A DNA stretch of 26,177 nt from VRUB01 sp046758085 (GTDB taxonomy: Bacteria > Pseudomonadota > Gammaproteobacteria > Acidiferrobacterales > SPGG2). The notes beneath the pieces were generated by a model that worked only from the letters and a program-made list of their open reading frames with translations, was not told the origin of the DNA and ran no database searches. Where the stretch lies: assembly GCA_046758085.1 (NCBI GenBank), contig JBHHZP010000039.1, forward strand, positions 1-26,177, read 5' to 3'. The position numbers and the translations under genes were made by a program. Of this stretch, positions 14,275 to 23,235 are shown piece after piece (within the stretch, counting starts at the first letter, position 1; each line of letters begins with the position of its first letter).

Positions 14275-16653
14275 ATGCGAATGGGTACACAGACCGTTCG
14301 AACGAAGGCCATGAACATGCAGGGCTTTTCACTGCGCACCAGCCTGGTCATCACCATCGTGGCCATGGGGGTGCTTGCGCTCGCTCTAGTCGTGTTGAGC
14401 GGTAGCGTTTATCGCAACCTGGCGGTTGACCAGCAACGTGCCGCCGTCGCACAAATGATCCAACAACAGGCGGAATCGCTGCTGGCGGACTTGCGGCGGG
14501 AATCGACTCGCCTCGCAATGTCGATTCAAAAACAGCCAGCTTTTCGCCGAAGCCTCGCGAGCAGCGATTCGGTAGCGGTGACAAAACAGCTCACTCGTGA
14601 ACTGAAGGCGCTGGCGACAGGCGCGTACAACGTGGCAGCGATAAGGTTGCTCGCATTCGATCGCCAGCTCAAGCTTGTTGGCGAGTCATCACTGGACCGG
14701 CCACCACGCAATATCGATGGCTTCGGCTGCCGCGAAGTGTTGGCGAGCGTGCGCAGCCGATCGGACGGTGGGCATATCAATTCTGCGTCCGGATTCTGTG
14801 GCACGGGCACGCATCCCTATTACGCGGTCGTCGTGCCTGTCGTCCATGAAGAGACGGGGGGTTACCTGCAGGTCATCTCCGATCCCATACGACAGCTCAG
14901 CGCCTTGGAGACGATTTTTAATATGCCCGTGCGTCTCGCATCCACCAGGGCGACGCTTTTTCAGTCCCGCACATGGCCGCAGTCTGAACACGCCGAAGGA
15001 TTCCTGTTAGCGCAGTACACACAAGAGCTTCCAGGGACCAGCCGGACAGTAGCGATAGCTGTCGCCAAAGACCTGACATCGTTTGGCGAAAAATTGCTGA
15101 CCACCAGATATCTGCTGATAGTCGCCGCCGTTTTCATCACCTTGACGGCTGTAGTCATCGCATTGATGGTACTGCAACACACGGCGCTGAATCCATTGCA
15201 AACGCTTACCGAGCAGCTGCGCAGGTTACGGCAGGACAAACGCCACCTGGGGCAGCGCGTCGAGATCGGCGGGAACACGGAAGTTAGCGAGCTTGCGGCC
15301 GGATTCAACGACATGACAACTCGACTCAAAGAACTGTATGAGAGTCTGGAGCATATGGCCTTTACCGATCACCTGACCGGTCTGCCAAATCGCATGCTTT
15401 TCCACGATCGCTTGCAGCAGGCTATTCTGGGTGCGCGGCGCGAAAAGTCGCCTTTCGCGCTCTTTATTATGGATCTTGATCATTTCAAAGACGTCAATGA
15501 CACTGTCGGTCACCATGTTGGTGACGTAATCTTGCAACAAGTTGGACAGAGACTGCGGAACAAGTTGCGCAAGAGCGATACCGTTGCCCGAATGGGCGGT
15601 GATGAGTTTGCGGTGCTCCTCGTAACGGTCGGCGAGCAACACGCAGAAATGGCGGCGCGCATGCTGCTCAAGGCACTGCGGGCACCTTTCGTTGTCGAAG
15701 GACAGAGCTTCGAGATCGGTGCAAGCATCGGCATCGCCCTTTATCCAGATCACGGTAGCGATGTCAACATGCTCACCCAACACGCCGACGTGGCGATGTA
15801 CGCGGCGAAGAACAACAACCGCGGGTTTGCGTTTTATTCGAGCGAGCTGGATCAGCATATGCCGAACCGCCTAGCGCTGATGGGCGAGCTACGCCAGGCC
15901 GTGGATTGCGAGGAATTTGTCGTCTACTACCAGCCCAAGATAGCCCTGCACACCGGGCAGCTAACGGGGATGGAGGCACTGACTCGCTGGAAGCATCCAG
16001 AGAAAGACATCGTACTGCCAGATACGTTTATCCCGTTGATGGAGCAAAGTGGCCTGATCCGCAGCCTCACGCCGTGGGTGTTGAGCGCCGCACTGCAAGA
16101 CTGCCATGAATGGCACGAAGATGGTTTTGACGTCCCGGTCTCCGTAAATCTGTCCACCCGGGATTTGCAGGACCCTTATATAGTAGACACGCTTTCCGAC
16201 GTCATTGCTGCATACGATGGTAAGCCGAACTGGTTGGAGCTGGAGATTACCGAAAGCGCGGTGATGATTGACCCCGTGCGCGCGATAGAAGCATTGGACC
16301 ATATCGCTGAGATGGGTATCCGCGTGTCCATTGATGACTTTGGCACTGGTTACTCGTCATTGGGTTATCTGAAAAAGCTGCCCGTGAGCGTGCTTAAAAT
16401 CGACAAGTCCTTTATCATCGGCATGAAGGACGATGAAAACGATGCCACCATCGTGCGCTCGAGCATCGACCTGGCGCACAATATGGGTCTCACAGTAGTA
16501 GCCGAAGGCGTGGAAAATGCCGACACGTTTTCGCTCTTAACCGACCTGGGCTGTGACGCCGCCCAGGGAATCTTCATCGGTCAACCCATGCCCGCGGCCA
16601 AGCTCAGGAGCTGGTTACGGGGGTCTCCGTGGTCGCCGGGTCTAAGAAATTGA
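14275..16653 (+). CDS. Membrane sensor-HAMP-GGDEF-EAL cyclic-di-GMP protein
   Basis: A 792-residue inner-membrane signalling protein. One transmembrane helix at about 22-43 and another at about 278-302 enclose a periplasmic sensor domain, probably dCache-like, with paired cysteines near FGCRE and GFCGTG. A HAMP linker (about 303-360, PLQTLTEQLRRL then ELAAGFNDMTTRL) leads to a GGDEF domain (GGDEF at 441-445; I-site RKSD five residues before) and an EAL domain (567-569). The EAL catalytic pattern is complete: VNLSTRDL, LEITESAVM, IDDFGTGYSSLGYL, LKIDKSF, VAEGVE and AAQGIFIGQP. Both activities look possible. The ATG at 14275 has AGAGG 8 nt upstream; another ATG follows 6 nt later. The signal sensed is unknown. 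Confidence 0.94.
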   Translation: MRMGTQTVRTKAMNMQGFSLRTSLVITIVAMGVLALALVVLSGSVYRNLAVDQQRAAVAQMIQQQAESLLADLRRESTRLAMSIQKQPAFRRSLASSDSVAVTKQLTRELKALATGAYNVAAIRLLAFDRQLKLVGESSLDRPPRNIDGFGCREVLASVRSRSDGGHINSASGFCGTGTHPYYAVVVPVVHEETGGYLQVISDPIRQLSALETIFNMPVRLASTRATLFQSRTWPQSEHAEGFLLAQYTQELPGTSRTVAIAVAKDLTSFGEKLLTTRYLLIVAAVFITLTAVVIALMVLQHTALNPLQTLTEQLRRLRQDKRHLGQRVEIGGNTEVSELAAGFNDMTTRLKELYESLEHMAFTDHLTGLPNRMLFHDRLQQAILGARREKSPFALFIMDLDHFKDVNDTVGHHVGDVILQQVGQRLRNKLRKSDTVARMGGDEFAVLLVTVGEQHAEMAARMLLKALRAPFVVEGQSFEIGASIGIALYPDHGSDVNMLTQHADVAMYAAKNNNRGFAFYSSELDQHMPNRLALMGELRQAVDCEEFVVYYQPKIALHTGQLTGMEALTRWKHPEKDIVLPDTFIPLMEQSGLIRSLTPWVLSAALQDCHEWHEDGFDVPVSVNLSTRDLQDPYIVDTLSDVIAAYDGKPNWLELEITESAVMIDPVRAIEALDHIAEMGIRVSIDDFGTGYSSLGYLKKLPVSVLKIDKSFIIGMKDDENDATIVRSSIDLAHNMGLTVVAEGVENADTFSLLTDLGCDAAQGIFIGQPMPAAKLRSWLRGSPWSPGLRN

Positions 16654-16817
16654 ACGCGGGTGTGAGGAGTGAGGAGTGGCGTGGGTCGCATGTACCAGAC
16701 AACCAGCAATTTGCGTTGCCATTCCTGTGATCACGTCAAGATCCAGACATGAGTGAGCAAAAGCCAACGATTGTTGCGGAAACGACTTTTCTCGCCTCAC
16801 ACCGCACGCTCAACGCC
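16654..16817. other. Short convergent spacer
   Basis: A 164-bp gap between two convergent genes. TGTGAGG at 16661-16667 is complementary to CCTCACA at 16795-16801, which could close a large loop. No T-tract terminator is seen. Confidence 0.3.
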
Positions 16818-17786
16818 TCATGTCTTTAACGTGAATTGATCGCGATCGTGTGGCTCGTTGAAATCGATAATCGGACCGATAGGAACGATACGAGTCGGGT
16901 TAATAGACTGGTGACTCCAGTAGTAATGGGTTTTGATATGGTCGAATCGACAGGTATCCGCGATGCCCGGAACCTGGTACAGGTCCCTCAAGTAGTTCCA
17001 GATGTTGGGGTAATCGACAATGCGCCGCAAGTTGCATTTGAAATGACCGTAATAGACCATGTCAAAACGAATTAAGGTGGTGAAAAAACACCAGTCCGCT
17101 TCTGTAATGAATTTCCCGCACAGATAGCGCTGTCGCGCGAGATAATGCTCCCAGCGATCGAGGGCGTCGAACAGCTCGTTCGCTGCCTGCTCGTAGGCTC
17201 GCTGGCTCCTGGCGAAACCGGCGCGGTAAACGCCGTTGTTAATGGGGTCATAGAGGACGTCGATGACTTCGTCGATGCGAGCTCGCAGCGCAGGAGGGCA
17301 GTAATCCGTCGTGTTTTTTCCAAGGCCGGCGAACACGGTGTCGAACATGCGCATAATCTCGCGTGATTCGTTGTTCACGATGGTTTCACTGTGCCGGTCC
17401 CAGAGCACGGGCACCGTCACGCGGCCGGAGTAGTCCGCCTGGGCTTTGAGGTATATCTCGCTCAGATAGTTCGCACCGTTGACGGAGTCTGTCACGCATC
17501 CGGGGCCGTCACTGAAATGCCATCCCGCCTCGCCCATAAGCGGATCGACCACAGACAGAGAAATGGCGTTTTCCAGCCCCTTGAGTTTTCGCATGATTAG
17601 CGTGCGGTGCGCCCATGGACAGGCATAGGAGACATAGAGGTGATATCGCTCGGGCTCGGGCGTGAACGCGGACACGCCGTCCGGCGCAACCCAGTGTCGA
17701 AACTGGGACTCGGTGCGAATGAAGCAGCCGTCCTTGTCGCTTGCGGGCGGGCGGGTGGACCATCGACCGTTGACCAGTAATCCCAT
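16818..17786 (-). CDS. yqjG: Glutathionyl-hydroquinone reductase (Xi-class GST, YqjG-like)
   Basis: A 322-residue cytosolic enzyme of the Xi-class glutathione transferases, which reduce glutathionyl-hydroquinones through a catalytic cysteine. The thioredoxin-like half contains LYVSYACPWAHRT with the catalytic cysteine C56, followed by VPVLWD and the NNESREIMRMF motif that binds glutathione. The helical half contains IDEVIDVLYDPINNGVYRAGFA and LCGKFITEADWCFFTTLIRFD, both typical of the class, and ends in the THYYWSHQSINPTRIVPIGP segment. Length and motif order match E. coli YqjG. It stands alone; its upstream region is shared with the divergent priA gene. Confidence 0.95.
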   Translation of the reverse strand: MGLLVNGRWSTRPPASDKDGCFIRTESQFRHWVAPDGVSAFTPEPERYHLYVSYACPWAHRTLIMRKLKGLENAISLSVVDPLMGEAGWHFSDGPGCVTDSVNGANYLSEIYLKAQADYSGRVTVPVLWDRHSETIVNNESREIMRMFDTVFAGLGKNTTDYCPPALRARIDEVIDVLYDPINNGVYRAGFARSQRAYEQAANELFDALDRWEHYLARQRYLCGKFITEADWCFFTTLIRFDMVYYGHFKCNLRRIVDYPNIWNYLRDLYQVPGIADTCRFDHIKTHYYWSHQSINPTRIVPIGPIIDFNEPHDRDQFTLKT

Positions 17787-18160
17787 TGTCCTGTGTCCTC
17801 GTTTCGTTTTTGCGCTTCACCCTTTTCACCGTTTGTCGGGTGAATCGCTTGACTAGTCGGTTACATATACACAACCAGGCGTCAATGTGATATGCGGCGC
17901 GAAGGCCTCAGCGCTGTCACGGCGTGCATCTACTATCTCGGTTTAACCTATTGATTTTATTTCATAAAATTGTAGAAGCCAAACTTTGAGCAATGTAACG
18001 CGGTAGGCTGCAATGGCGCTAAAAAAGCCCCTCCTCGGTATTTATCAACAATGTTATCCACAGTCTCATGAACACCTTCTGTTAGTAAGTGCATTCCCGT
18101 TGCGCGACAACAGCTTAGCACGCCCGGCGGGCGTGGTTTGCCACGGCGGATCGACTCCAG
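17787..18160. other. Divergent intergenic region upstream of priA
   Basis: A 374-bp region between yqjG (minus) and priA (plus). The part around 17935-18000 is more AT-rich than its surroundings. A weak plus-strand promoter could be TTGATT at 17951-17956 with TAGAAG 16 nt later. DnaA-box-like sequences lie at 17865-17873 and 18042-18062. Confidence 0.4.
18042..18062 (+). promoter_or_regulatory. Pair of DnaA-box-like sites upstream of priA
   Basis: TTATCCACA at 18054-18062 is a perfect match to the DnaA box consensus TTATNCACA. TTATCAACA at 18042-18050 differs from it at one position and lies in the same orientation 3 nt away. A further one-mismatch site, ATATACACA, is at 17865-17873. They lie about 100 nt before the priA start, so DnaA control of priA is possible. 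Chance occurrence of the weaker sites cannot be excluded. Confidence 0.45.
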
Positions 18161-20392
18161 GTGCGCTGTGATAGAGTGATCTCCGTGGCCACCCCTGCCA
18201 AAGTGTTCCGCGTTGCTGTGCCGGCTCCGTTGCGCCAGTGTTTTGATTACTCTGTTCCCCCGCGAATTCCACGGCCCGCCCCGGGCGTGCGGGTGCGCGT
18301 GCCATTCGGGCGGCGCGAGCTCGTTGGTGTGTTGATCGAAGTCTTCGATGAGACGCCGATAGCGCGTGCGCGCTTGAAACCGGTCTTAGAGATTCTCGAT
18401 CGCGAGCCCATTGTCCCAGTGGCGTTACTGGGCTTGCTGCGGTGGGCCGCCGAGTACTATCACCATCCCCTCGGCGAGGTCCTAAAGGCTGCGTTGCCCG
18501 CAACTTTGCGCCGCGGCCGCGAGCCCCATGTTATGCGCGAGTTTTTCTGGCAAGCGACGGCCACGGGTCGCGACCCTGCGGCGCAGGCGTTCAATCGCGC
18601 GCCGGAGCAGCAGAAAATCATCTCGGCCCTCGTAGAAGCCCCCGAAGGGCTGACGGCGAACCAGCTTGCGGACATTGCCCCGGGCTGGCGGGCGGCGATG
18701 CGGCGACTGGTGGCGAAAGGCTGGGTCACCCTGGAGGAGCGTGACCCCATGGAGCCGCCATCAGGCCCGGTAGCACCGGCGCCGCAACTAACACGCGAGC
18801 AGCACGCCTCGCTACGAGCGATCGCACGCGCGCTGGGATCCTATCAGGCGTTTCTGCTGCATGGGGTTACCAGTAGTGGTAAGACGGAGGTCTATCTCAA
18901 GGTCATCGAGCATGTGCTGGATCGGCGGGAGCAGGCCCTGATCCTGGTGCCGGAGATCGGGCTTACCCCCCAGTTGATCGCTCGCATGCGCGGTCGTTTC
19001 GCGGTCCCCATTGCAGTGCTACATTCCTCCCTGAGCGATCAGGAGCGCCTGCAGGCATGGGTGTTGGCGCGTGAAGGCAAGACCCCTATCGTGCTCGGGA
19101 CGCGTTCGGCGGTGTTCGCGCCACTGAAAACGCCTGGGGTCATCATCGTTGACGAGGAACACGACCCGTCGTACAAACAGCAAGACGGGTTTCGCTACCA
19201 CGCGCGTGATGTCGCGGTCATGCGCGCCCATCGTGAAGGCATTCCTATCGTGCTGGGTTCTGCGACCCCGTCGCTGGACAGCCTCAAAAACGTTGCGGAG
19301 GGTAATTATTTCCAGGTGGAATTACCCCACCGCACCGGCAACGCGCGGCTACCGGAAGTCCGTTTGCTGGACCTGCGCCGACTGCCGCTCAACGATGGCC
19401 TTGCCCCTCCGCTGCTGGAACAGATTCAGCACCGCCTTGAACGGGGCGAGCAGAGCTTGCTGTTTCTGAACCGCCGCGGCTATGCCCCTGTTTACATGTG
19501 CCACCATTGCGGCTGGCTGGTGCCCTGTCGGCGATGTGACGCAAAGCTGACGTTTCATCGGCGCAGCCAGCGGTTGCGCTGTCACCATTGCGGCGCTGAC
19601 AGCGCTCTACCGAGATGCTGTCCGCAGTGCGGGGAGGGGAGCTTGCATCCACTGGGTGAAGGTACCGAGCGTGTGGAAGATGCGTTAAAGCGGTGGTTCC
19701 CCGCAGCGCGCGTGTTGCGCATCGATCGTGACAGCACGCGCCGCAAGGGCGAGCTGGAAGAAAAGCTTCGCCGCGTGGATGCGGGCGAAGCCGATATTCT
19801 GGTCGGTACGCAAATGCTTTCCAAAGGGCACGACTTCCCCGCTGTTACACTGGTCGGCGTGCTCAATGCCGACCAGCGTCTCTACAGCATTGATTTTCGC
19901 GCGAGCGAGCAGTTGGTGCAGCAGATTTTTCAGGTCAGTGGTCGCGCGGGGCGAGGCGCGAAGCCCGGAGAGGTGTGGATTCAAACCTACCACCCCGACC
20001 ACCCCGTTTTTGCCGCGCTGCGCTCCCAGGACTATGAAGCCTTCGCGCAGTATACGCTTGCAGAACGCAAGGCGGCGCGGTACCCGCCTTATGCCTACCT
20101 GGCGCTGCTGCGGGCGGAATCGCCGGAGTCCGAAGCGGCGCTGCAGTTCATGCAAGTGGCGCACGAGGCGGCGCGCTCCTGTCCCCTGAACGAGAGGGTG
20201 GAGGTCATGGAGCCGGTGCCTTCGCCGATGGAGCGCCGCGCCGGGCGTTTTCGTGCCCAGCTCTTGGTGCAATCTCGCCAACGTCCGCCGTTACACCGCT
20301 TCCTGAGCTGCTGGCTGAATCTGCTGGATGCGGCACCGGCCAGTAAGCGCGTGCGCTGGTCACTGGATGTCGATCCGACAGACTTGTACTAG
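18161..20392 (+). CDS. priA: Primosomal protein N' (replication restart helicase PriA)
   Basis: A 743-residue superfamily 2 DNA helicase that reloads the replisome at stalled forks. The N-terminal DNA-binding domain begins VFRVAVPAPLRQCFDY and includes PGVRVRVPFGRRELVGVL. Walker A is GVTSSGKT at 235-242, and Walker B is DEEH at 331-334. Motif III reads LGSATPS, and the helicase C-terminal motifs include GTQMLSKGHDFPAVTLV and QVSGRAGRG. The zinc-binding region (C447 to about C490) has the paired CxxC motifs typical of PriA. The start is uncertain: all candidates are GTG codons (18161, 18176, 18185) without a strong ribosome binding site, and homology begins about 15 residues in. The stop overlaps the first base of repeat copy 2. 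Confidence 0.96.
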   Translation: MRCDRVISVATPAKVFRVAVPAPLRQCFDYSVPPRIPRPAPGVRVRVPFGRRELVGVLIEVFDETPIARARLKPVLEILDREPIVPVALLGLLRWAAEYYHHPLGEVLKAALPATLRRGREPHVMREFFWQATATGRDPAAQAFNRAPEQQKIISALVEAPEGLTANQLADIAPGWRAAMRRLVAKGWVTLEERDPMEPPSGPVAPAPQLTREQHASLRAIARALGSYQAFLLHGVTSSGKTEVYLKVIEHVLDRREQALILVPEIGLTPQLIARMRGRFAVPIAVLHSSLSDQERLQAWVLAREGKTPIVLGTRSAVFAPLKTPGVIIVDEEHDPSYKQQDGFRYHARDVAVMRAHREGIPIVLGSATPSLDSLKNVAEGNYFQVELPHRTGNARLPEVRLLDLRRLPLNDGLAPPLLEQIQHRLERGEQSLLFLNRRGYAPVYMCHHCGWLVPCRRCDAKLTFHRRSQRLRCHHCGADSALPRCCPQCGEGSLHPLGEGTERVEDALKRWFPAARVLRIDRDSTRRKGELEEKLRRVDAGEADILVGTQMLSKGHDFPAVTLVGVLNADQRLYSIDFRASEQLVQQIFQVSGRAGRGAKPGEVWIQTYHPDHPVFAALRSQDYEAFAQYTLAERKAARYPPYAYLALLRAESPESEAALQFMQVAHEAARSCPLNERVEVMEPVPSPMERRAGRFRAQLLVQSRQRPPLHRFLSCWLNLLDAAPASKRVRWSLDVDPTDLY

Positions 20393-20719
20393 CGCTAATT
20401 TTGCATGAACTCACACTAGAGAGCGCAAAGATCGCAGACGACTACATGGACGTAGGACGACTGCAGGGATGCAGGACGACTGCAGGGACGCAGGAGCTAG
20501 GGCAACGCAGGGAGCAGTTGCCGCGGTAGAGCAACGCCGGGAGCGGTTGCCGAGCTAGAGTAACGCGGGGAGCAGTTACCGCGGGAACAAATCGTTAAAC
20601 ACCTCCTGTGGCAACCGACCCGCGATGCAAAGTGTGACCCCGCAGCCCCTTCGAGATCAGCCCAAAACCGCTTGATCTTCCTTTCTCTGTGTCCTCTGTG
20701 CGCTCAGTGGTGAAATATT
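20392..20719 (-). repeat. Structured inverted repeat, copy 2
   Basis: This is the reverse complement of the element at 9973-10301, about 328 bp long and starting at the last base of the priA stop codon. The same three 29-nt hairpin units are present, with stems at 20502-20521, 20531-20550 and 20560-20579, identical in sequence to copy 1. Compared with copy 1 it lacks one 19-nt unit, carries extra bases near the CTGAG end (GCGCACAG-like) and has an 8-10-nt insertion near the GTGTGAGTTCATGCAA end. It lies between priA and the convergent YdjM-like gene. Confidence 0.92.
20437..20486 (-). repeat. 19-nt tandem array, 2.6 units (copy 2)
   Basis: On the minus strand two full 19-nt units (20468-20486 and 20449-20467) are followed by the 12-nt partial unit (20437-20448). 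The second unit reads TGCAG-loop-CTACG, which breaks one base pair, as if two units of copy 1 had recombined into one. Confidence 0.88.
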
Positions 20720-20774
20720 CGGGCGAGGGCAGCGCTGTTCAGGAGATCGCCGACCCGGCCACCCGTACCGCTGA

Positions 20775-21839
20775 CTAATCAATCAACGGCGAAGCCTCGC
20801 TAGCGGCAGATAGTTGATGCAGCCTCCAGGGCGAGGTCGTGACATCGCGGCAAAGACCGAAAGGAAAGATCGGGCCCCGCCCGGCAAGTGCAAAGCGCAG
20901 ATCGCGGAACCACACACAGGTGTTATCACCGTGATGGTCAATGCGATAAAGCGCCGGGAACAAGGCGAACTCACGATACGGGCGCAGCACATCCTGGCGC
21001 CAGGCTGCCTGCACCATGGGCGACAATGATGCGTCCGCGCCGAACTTATGCTTTCTCTGCCACACCGCATGCGCGACCGGGCGATACGATGCGGCAATCC
21101 TGCGCAGCGCCCCGGCGTCGGCGGGAAGTGCATTGGGGACCTCATTGCGCAACAAGCTCACACGAGCGATGTGGTACATATTCCCGTGGACCACGACCAG
21201 CATCCAGTTGAACGGCGACAACGGCTGCGGCAGCGCATAGGCGCTGGCGTCCGCGAGCTCCTTGGTGTGGGCATATCGTTGCGCGAGCGCTTCGGCGCGC
21301 TCGAGCAGGAGACCCTGGAATCCAACGTAGGCGGCCAGTACCACCAACGACGTGATCGCCGGCGCACGCGAACGCTTCCATAGCGTGGATGCGATCAAGC
21401 CGGCAACAATAATTGCGGAAAAGTACGGATCTATGATGAACGTCGTGGGCCAGGCCACGCGCATGAAAGATACCGGCGCGAAGATCATGGTTCCGAACGA
21501 AGTAATGACATCGCCGAGTATATGTATGCCGATCGCCAGGACGCACACGCCCACAAATGCGCGCCAGCTGTATCGTCTACGAAACAGCAGGCTAAAAACA
21601 AACGCGAGTAATATTGCCCACAGCGGCCACAGCAACACCGAATTGAGATAGCTGCGGTGCAAATTGAGGTAAGTCAGCGGATCTATGAAACGCACGAGGA
21701 AGTCGCTGTCGGGAAACACGCCCGCGATAAAGCCGATGAACGTGCGTTTTCCGGCTGGCAGCTGGTCCGCTGTGGGTTCGGCCGGGGCGGTGGAGCGCGC
21801 CAGCAGCGCGCCGCTGAGTGCATGCGTGAGCGTGTCCAT
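20775..21839 (-). CDS. YdjM-like membrane-bound metal-dependent hydrolase (DUF457)
   Basis: A 354-residue membrane protein of the YdjM/DUF457 family. It begins with the signature MDTLTHALSGALLA, followed by FPDSDFLVRF, HRSYLNSVLLWPL and GIHILGDVITSFGT. The histidines and aspartates of these motifs form the proposed metal site near the cytoplasmic ends of four to five N-terminal helices (about residues 30-170). The C-terminal half (about 190-354) is mostly soluble, rich in aromatic residues, with FALFPALYRIDHHGDNTCVWFRDLRF. In E. coli ydjM is LexA-regulated; I see no clear LexA box here. Enzymatic substrate unknown. HemJ lies 27 nt upstream on the same strand, so the two are likely one transcript. 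Confidence 0.86.
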   Translation of the reverse strand: MDTLTHALSGALLARSTAPAEPTADQLPAGKRTFIGFIAGVFPDSDFLVRFIDPLTYLNLHRSYLNSVLLWPLWAILLAFVFSLLFRRRYSWRAFVGVCVLAIGIHILGDVITSFGTMIFAPVSFMRVAWPTTFIIDPYFSAIIVAGLIASTLWKRSRAPAITSLVVLAAYVGFQGLLLERAEALAQRYAHTKELADASAYALPQPLSPFNWMLVVVHGNMYHIARVSLLRNEVPNALPADAGALRRIAASYRPVAHAVWQRKHKFGADASLSPMVQAAWRQDVLRPYREFALFPALYRIDHHGDNTCVWFRDLRFALAGRGPIFPFGLCRDVTTSPWRLHQLSAASEASPLID

Positions 21840-21866
21840 TGGCTAAAGGCTTAGACGGTAAAGGCG

Positions 21867-22283
21867 CTAAAGCGGTTTCACCACAGCGAGAATTACCACC
21901 GCGATCAGAACAATCACCGGCAGTTCATTCAGCCAGCGATAAAACACGTGCCCGTGCGGGTTACGATCATGCTTGAAGTCGAGCATCAGCTTGGTGCAAT
22001 AGCCGTGGTATGCCAGCAGCACAAGCACCAGTGCGAGCTTGACGTGCAGCCAGGTACCGCTGATGTCATAGCGCAGCCACAGCCAGGCACCGAACCCGAC
22101 GGCCAGCACCGCACTGGGCGTCATGATGCCGTAGAAGAGCTTACGCTCCATGACCTTGAAACGATCCATGCTGATGCGGTCGGTCGCCATGGCGTGATAG
22201 ACGAACAGGCGCGGCAGGTAGAACAGGCCGGCAAACCAGGTGATGACGAAGACAATATGAAACGCTTTGATCCACTCAAGCAT
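21867..22283 (-). CDS. hemJ: Protoporphyrinogen oxidase HemJ
   Basis: A 138-residue, four-helix inner-membrane protein of the HemJ family, which oxidises protoporphyrinogen IX to protoporphyrin IX in bacteria lacking HemG or HemY. The family features are clear: WIKAFHIVFVITWFAGLFYLPRLFVYH at the N-terminus with H9, the MERKLFYGIMTPSAV segment, and LHVKLALV with K82; the histidine and lysine are conserved and needed for heme binding and activity. The ATG at 22283 has no strong ribosome binding site, but the family start matches exactly. It is divergent from the DUF4197 gene and probably co-transcribed with the YdjM-like gene. Confidence 0.92.
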   Translation of the reverse strand: MLEWIKAFHIVFVITWFAGLFYLPRLFVYHAMATDRISMDRFKVMERKLFYGIMTPSAVLAVGFGAWLWLRYDISGTWLHVKLALVLVLLAYHGYCTKLMLDFKHDRNPHGHVFYRWLNELPVIVLIAVVILAVVKPL

Positions 22284-22457
22284 AAGCTGCTACCGGCGGC
22301 ATGATCATAGATCCGGGGCATAGCGACAAACGCCCTGGAAAGCCTGTCAGGGAGCCGCGCACATGGTGTGTACCGCACGTATTCTAACCCGGTTTCACTG
22401 GGGACACAGGGCCTAGACAACGCTCGCCAAACGGCTGAAATCTGCCATGATCTGTTT

Positions 22458-23166
22458 ATGGCGAAATTGAGTGCGTGGGTCACGACAGGGCTTTTACTGG
22501 CGACGCTCCAGCTAGCGTGCACGACGGATTGGGCCAAGACCCAGTACGATGAGTACCGCCAGCGTGCCCACGGTCTCGATACGCACACGGTTATCGCTGG
22601 GCTCAAACAGGCGCTCGAGCTAGGGACCCAACGCAGCGTCGCGATCCTAAGTCAGACCAACGGATATCTCAAAAACCCAGAGGTCCGAATCCCGCTTCCC
22701 GATGAGCTACACAACATTGCTGCGTAAGATCGGCGCTCACCGGCACGCCGACGAGTTCGTAGTCAGCCTGAACCGGGCGGCCGAGGCCGCTGCACCGCGG
22801 GCCCGCTCAGTGTTCATCAACGTCATTCGAAGCATGACCATCGAGGATGCGGTGGGACTACTCAGGGGTCCCGATAATGCCGCGACCCAGTATTTCAGAC
22901 GCCACTCCGAGACCGAGCTCACCGCGGCGTTTCGCCCCATTGTCGCGCTCGCCACGGATCAGGTGGGTGTCACGGCGCGTTACAAGCAGCTGCTCAAGGC
23001 AGCAGGTCGTATCGACGTGATCGACCTGCGCAACCTGGATCTGGACAACTATGTCACGCGCAAGGCGCTCGACGGACTTTATTTTATGATTGCGCAGGAA
23101 GAAAAACGCATCCGCCAGGACCCGGTTGCCCGCTCCACGGCGTTGCTGAAGAAGGTATTTGGGTAG
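22458..23166 (+). pseudogene. DUF4197 gene disrupted by a frameshift
   Basis: Two overlapping frames together make a DUF4197 protein. The first (ATG 22458 to TAA 22727) gives a hydrophobic signal segment ending near LACTTD and then VIAGLKQALELGTQRSVAIL and PEVRIPLPDEL, the family's N-terminal half. The second (22702-23166, frame shifted by +1) continues with LLRKIGAHRHADEFVVSLNRAAEAAAPRARSVF, the AVGLLRGPDNAATQYFRRHSE block and the terminal LLKKVFG. The break lies near 22715-22727. Family spacing between the LPxxL and LRK motifs suggests that about 8 nt are missing. The second part is still well conserved, so the mutation is recent or is an assembly error. Function of DUF4197 is unknown. The LQLAC segment is a poor lipobox. 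Confidence 0.85.
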
Positions 23167-23235
23167 GCAACCGCTGCGCGAGCCAACACAGCGTACAGGT
23201 CAACTCAATCGACAACAATGGATTGCCGTGCCGGG

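Noticed and set aside
22681..22700. tRNA T-arm-like sequence (GGTCCGAATCCCG)
   Set aside because: It lies inside the DUF4197 coding sequence (PEVRIPLP), and no acceptor stem or anticodon arm surrounds it.
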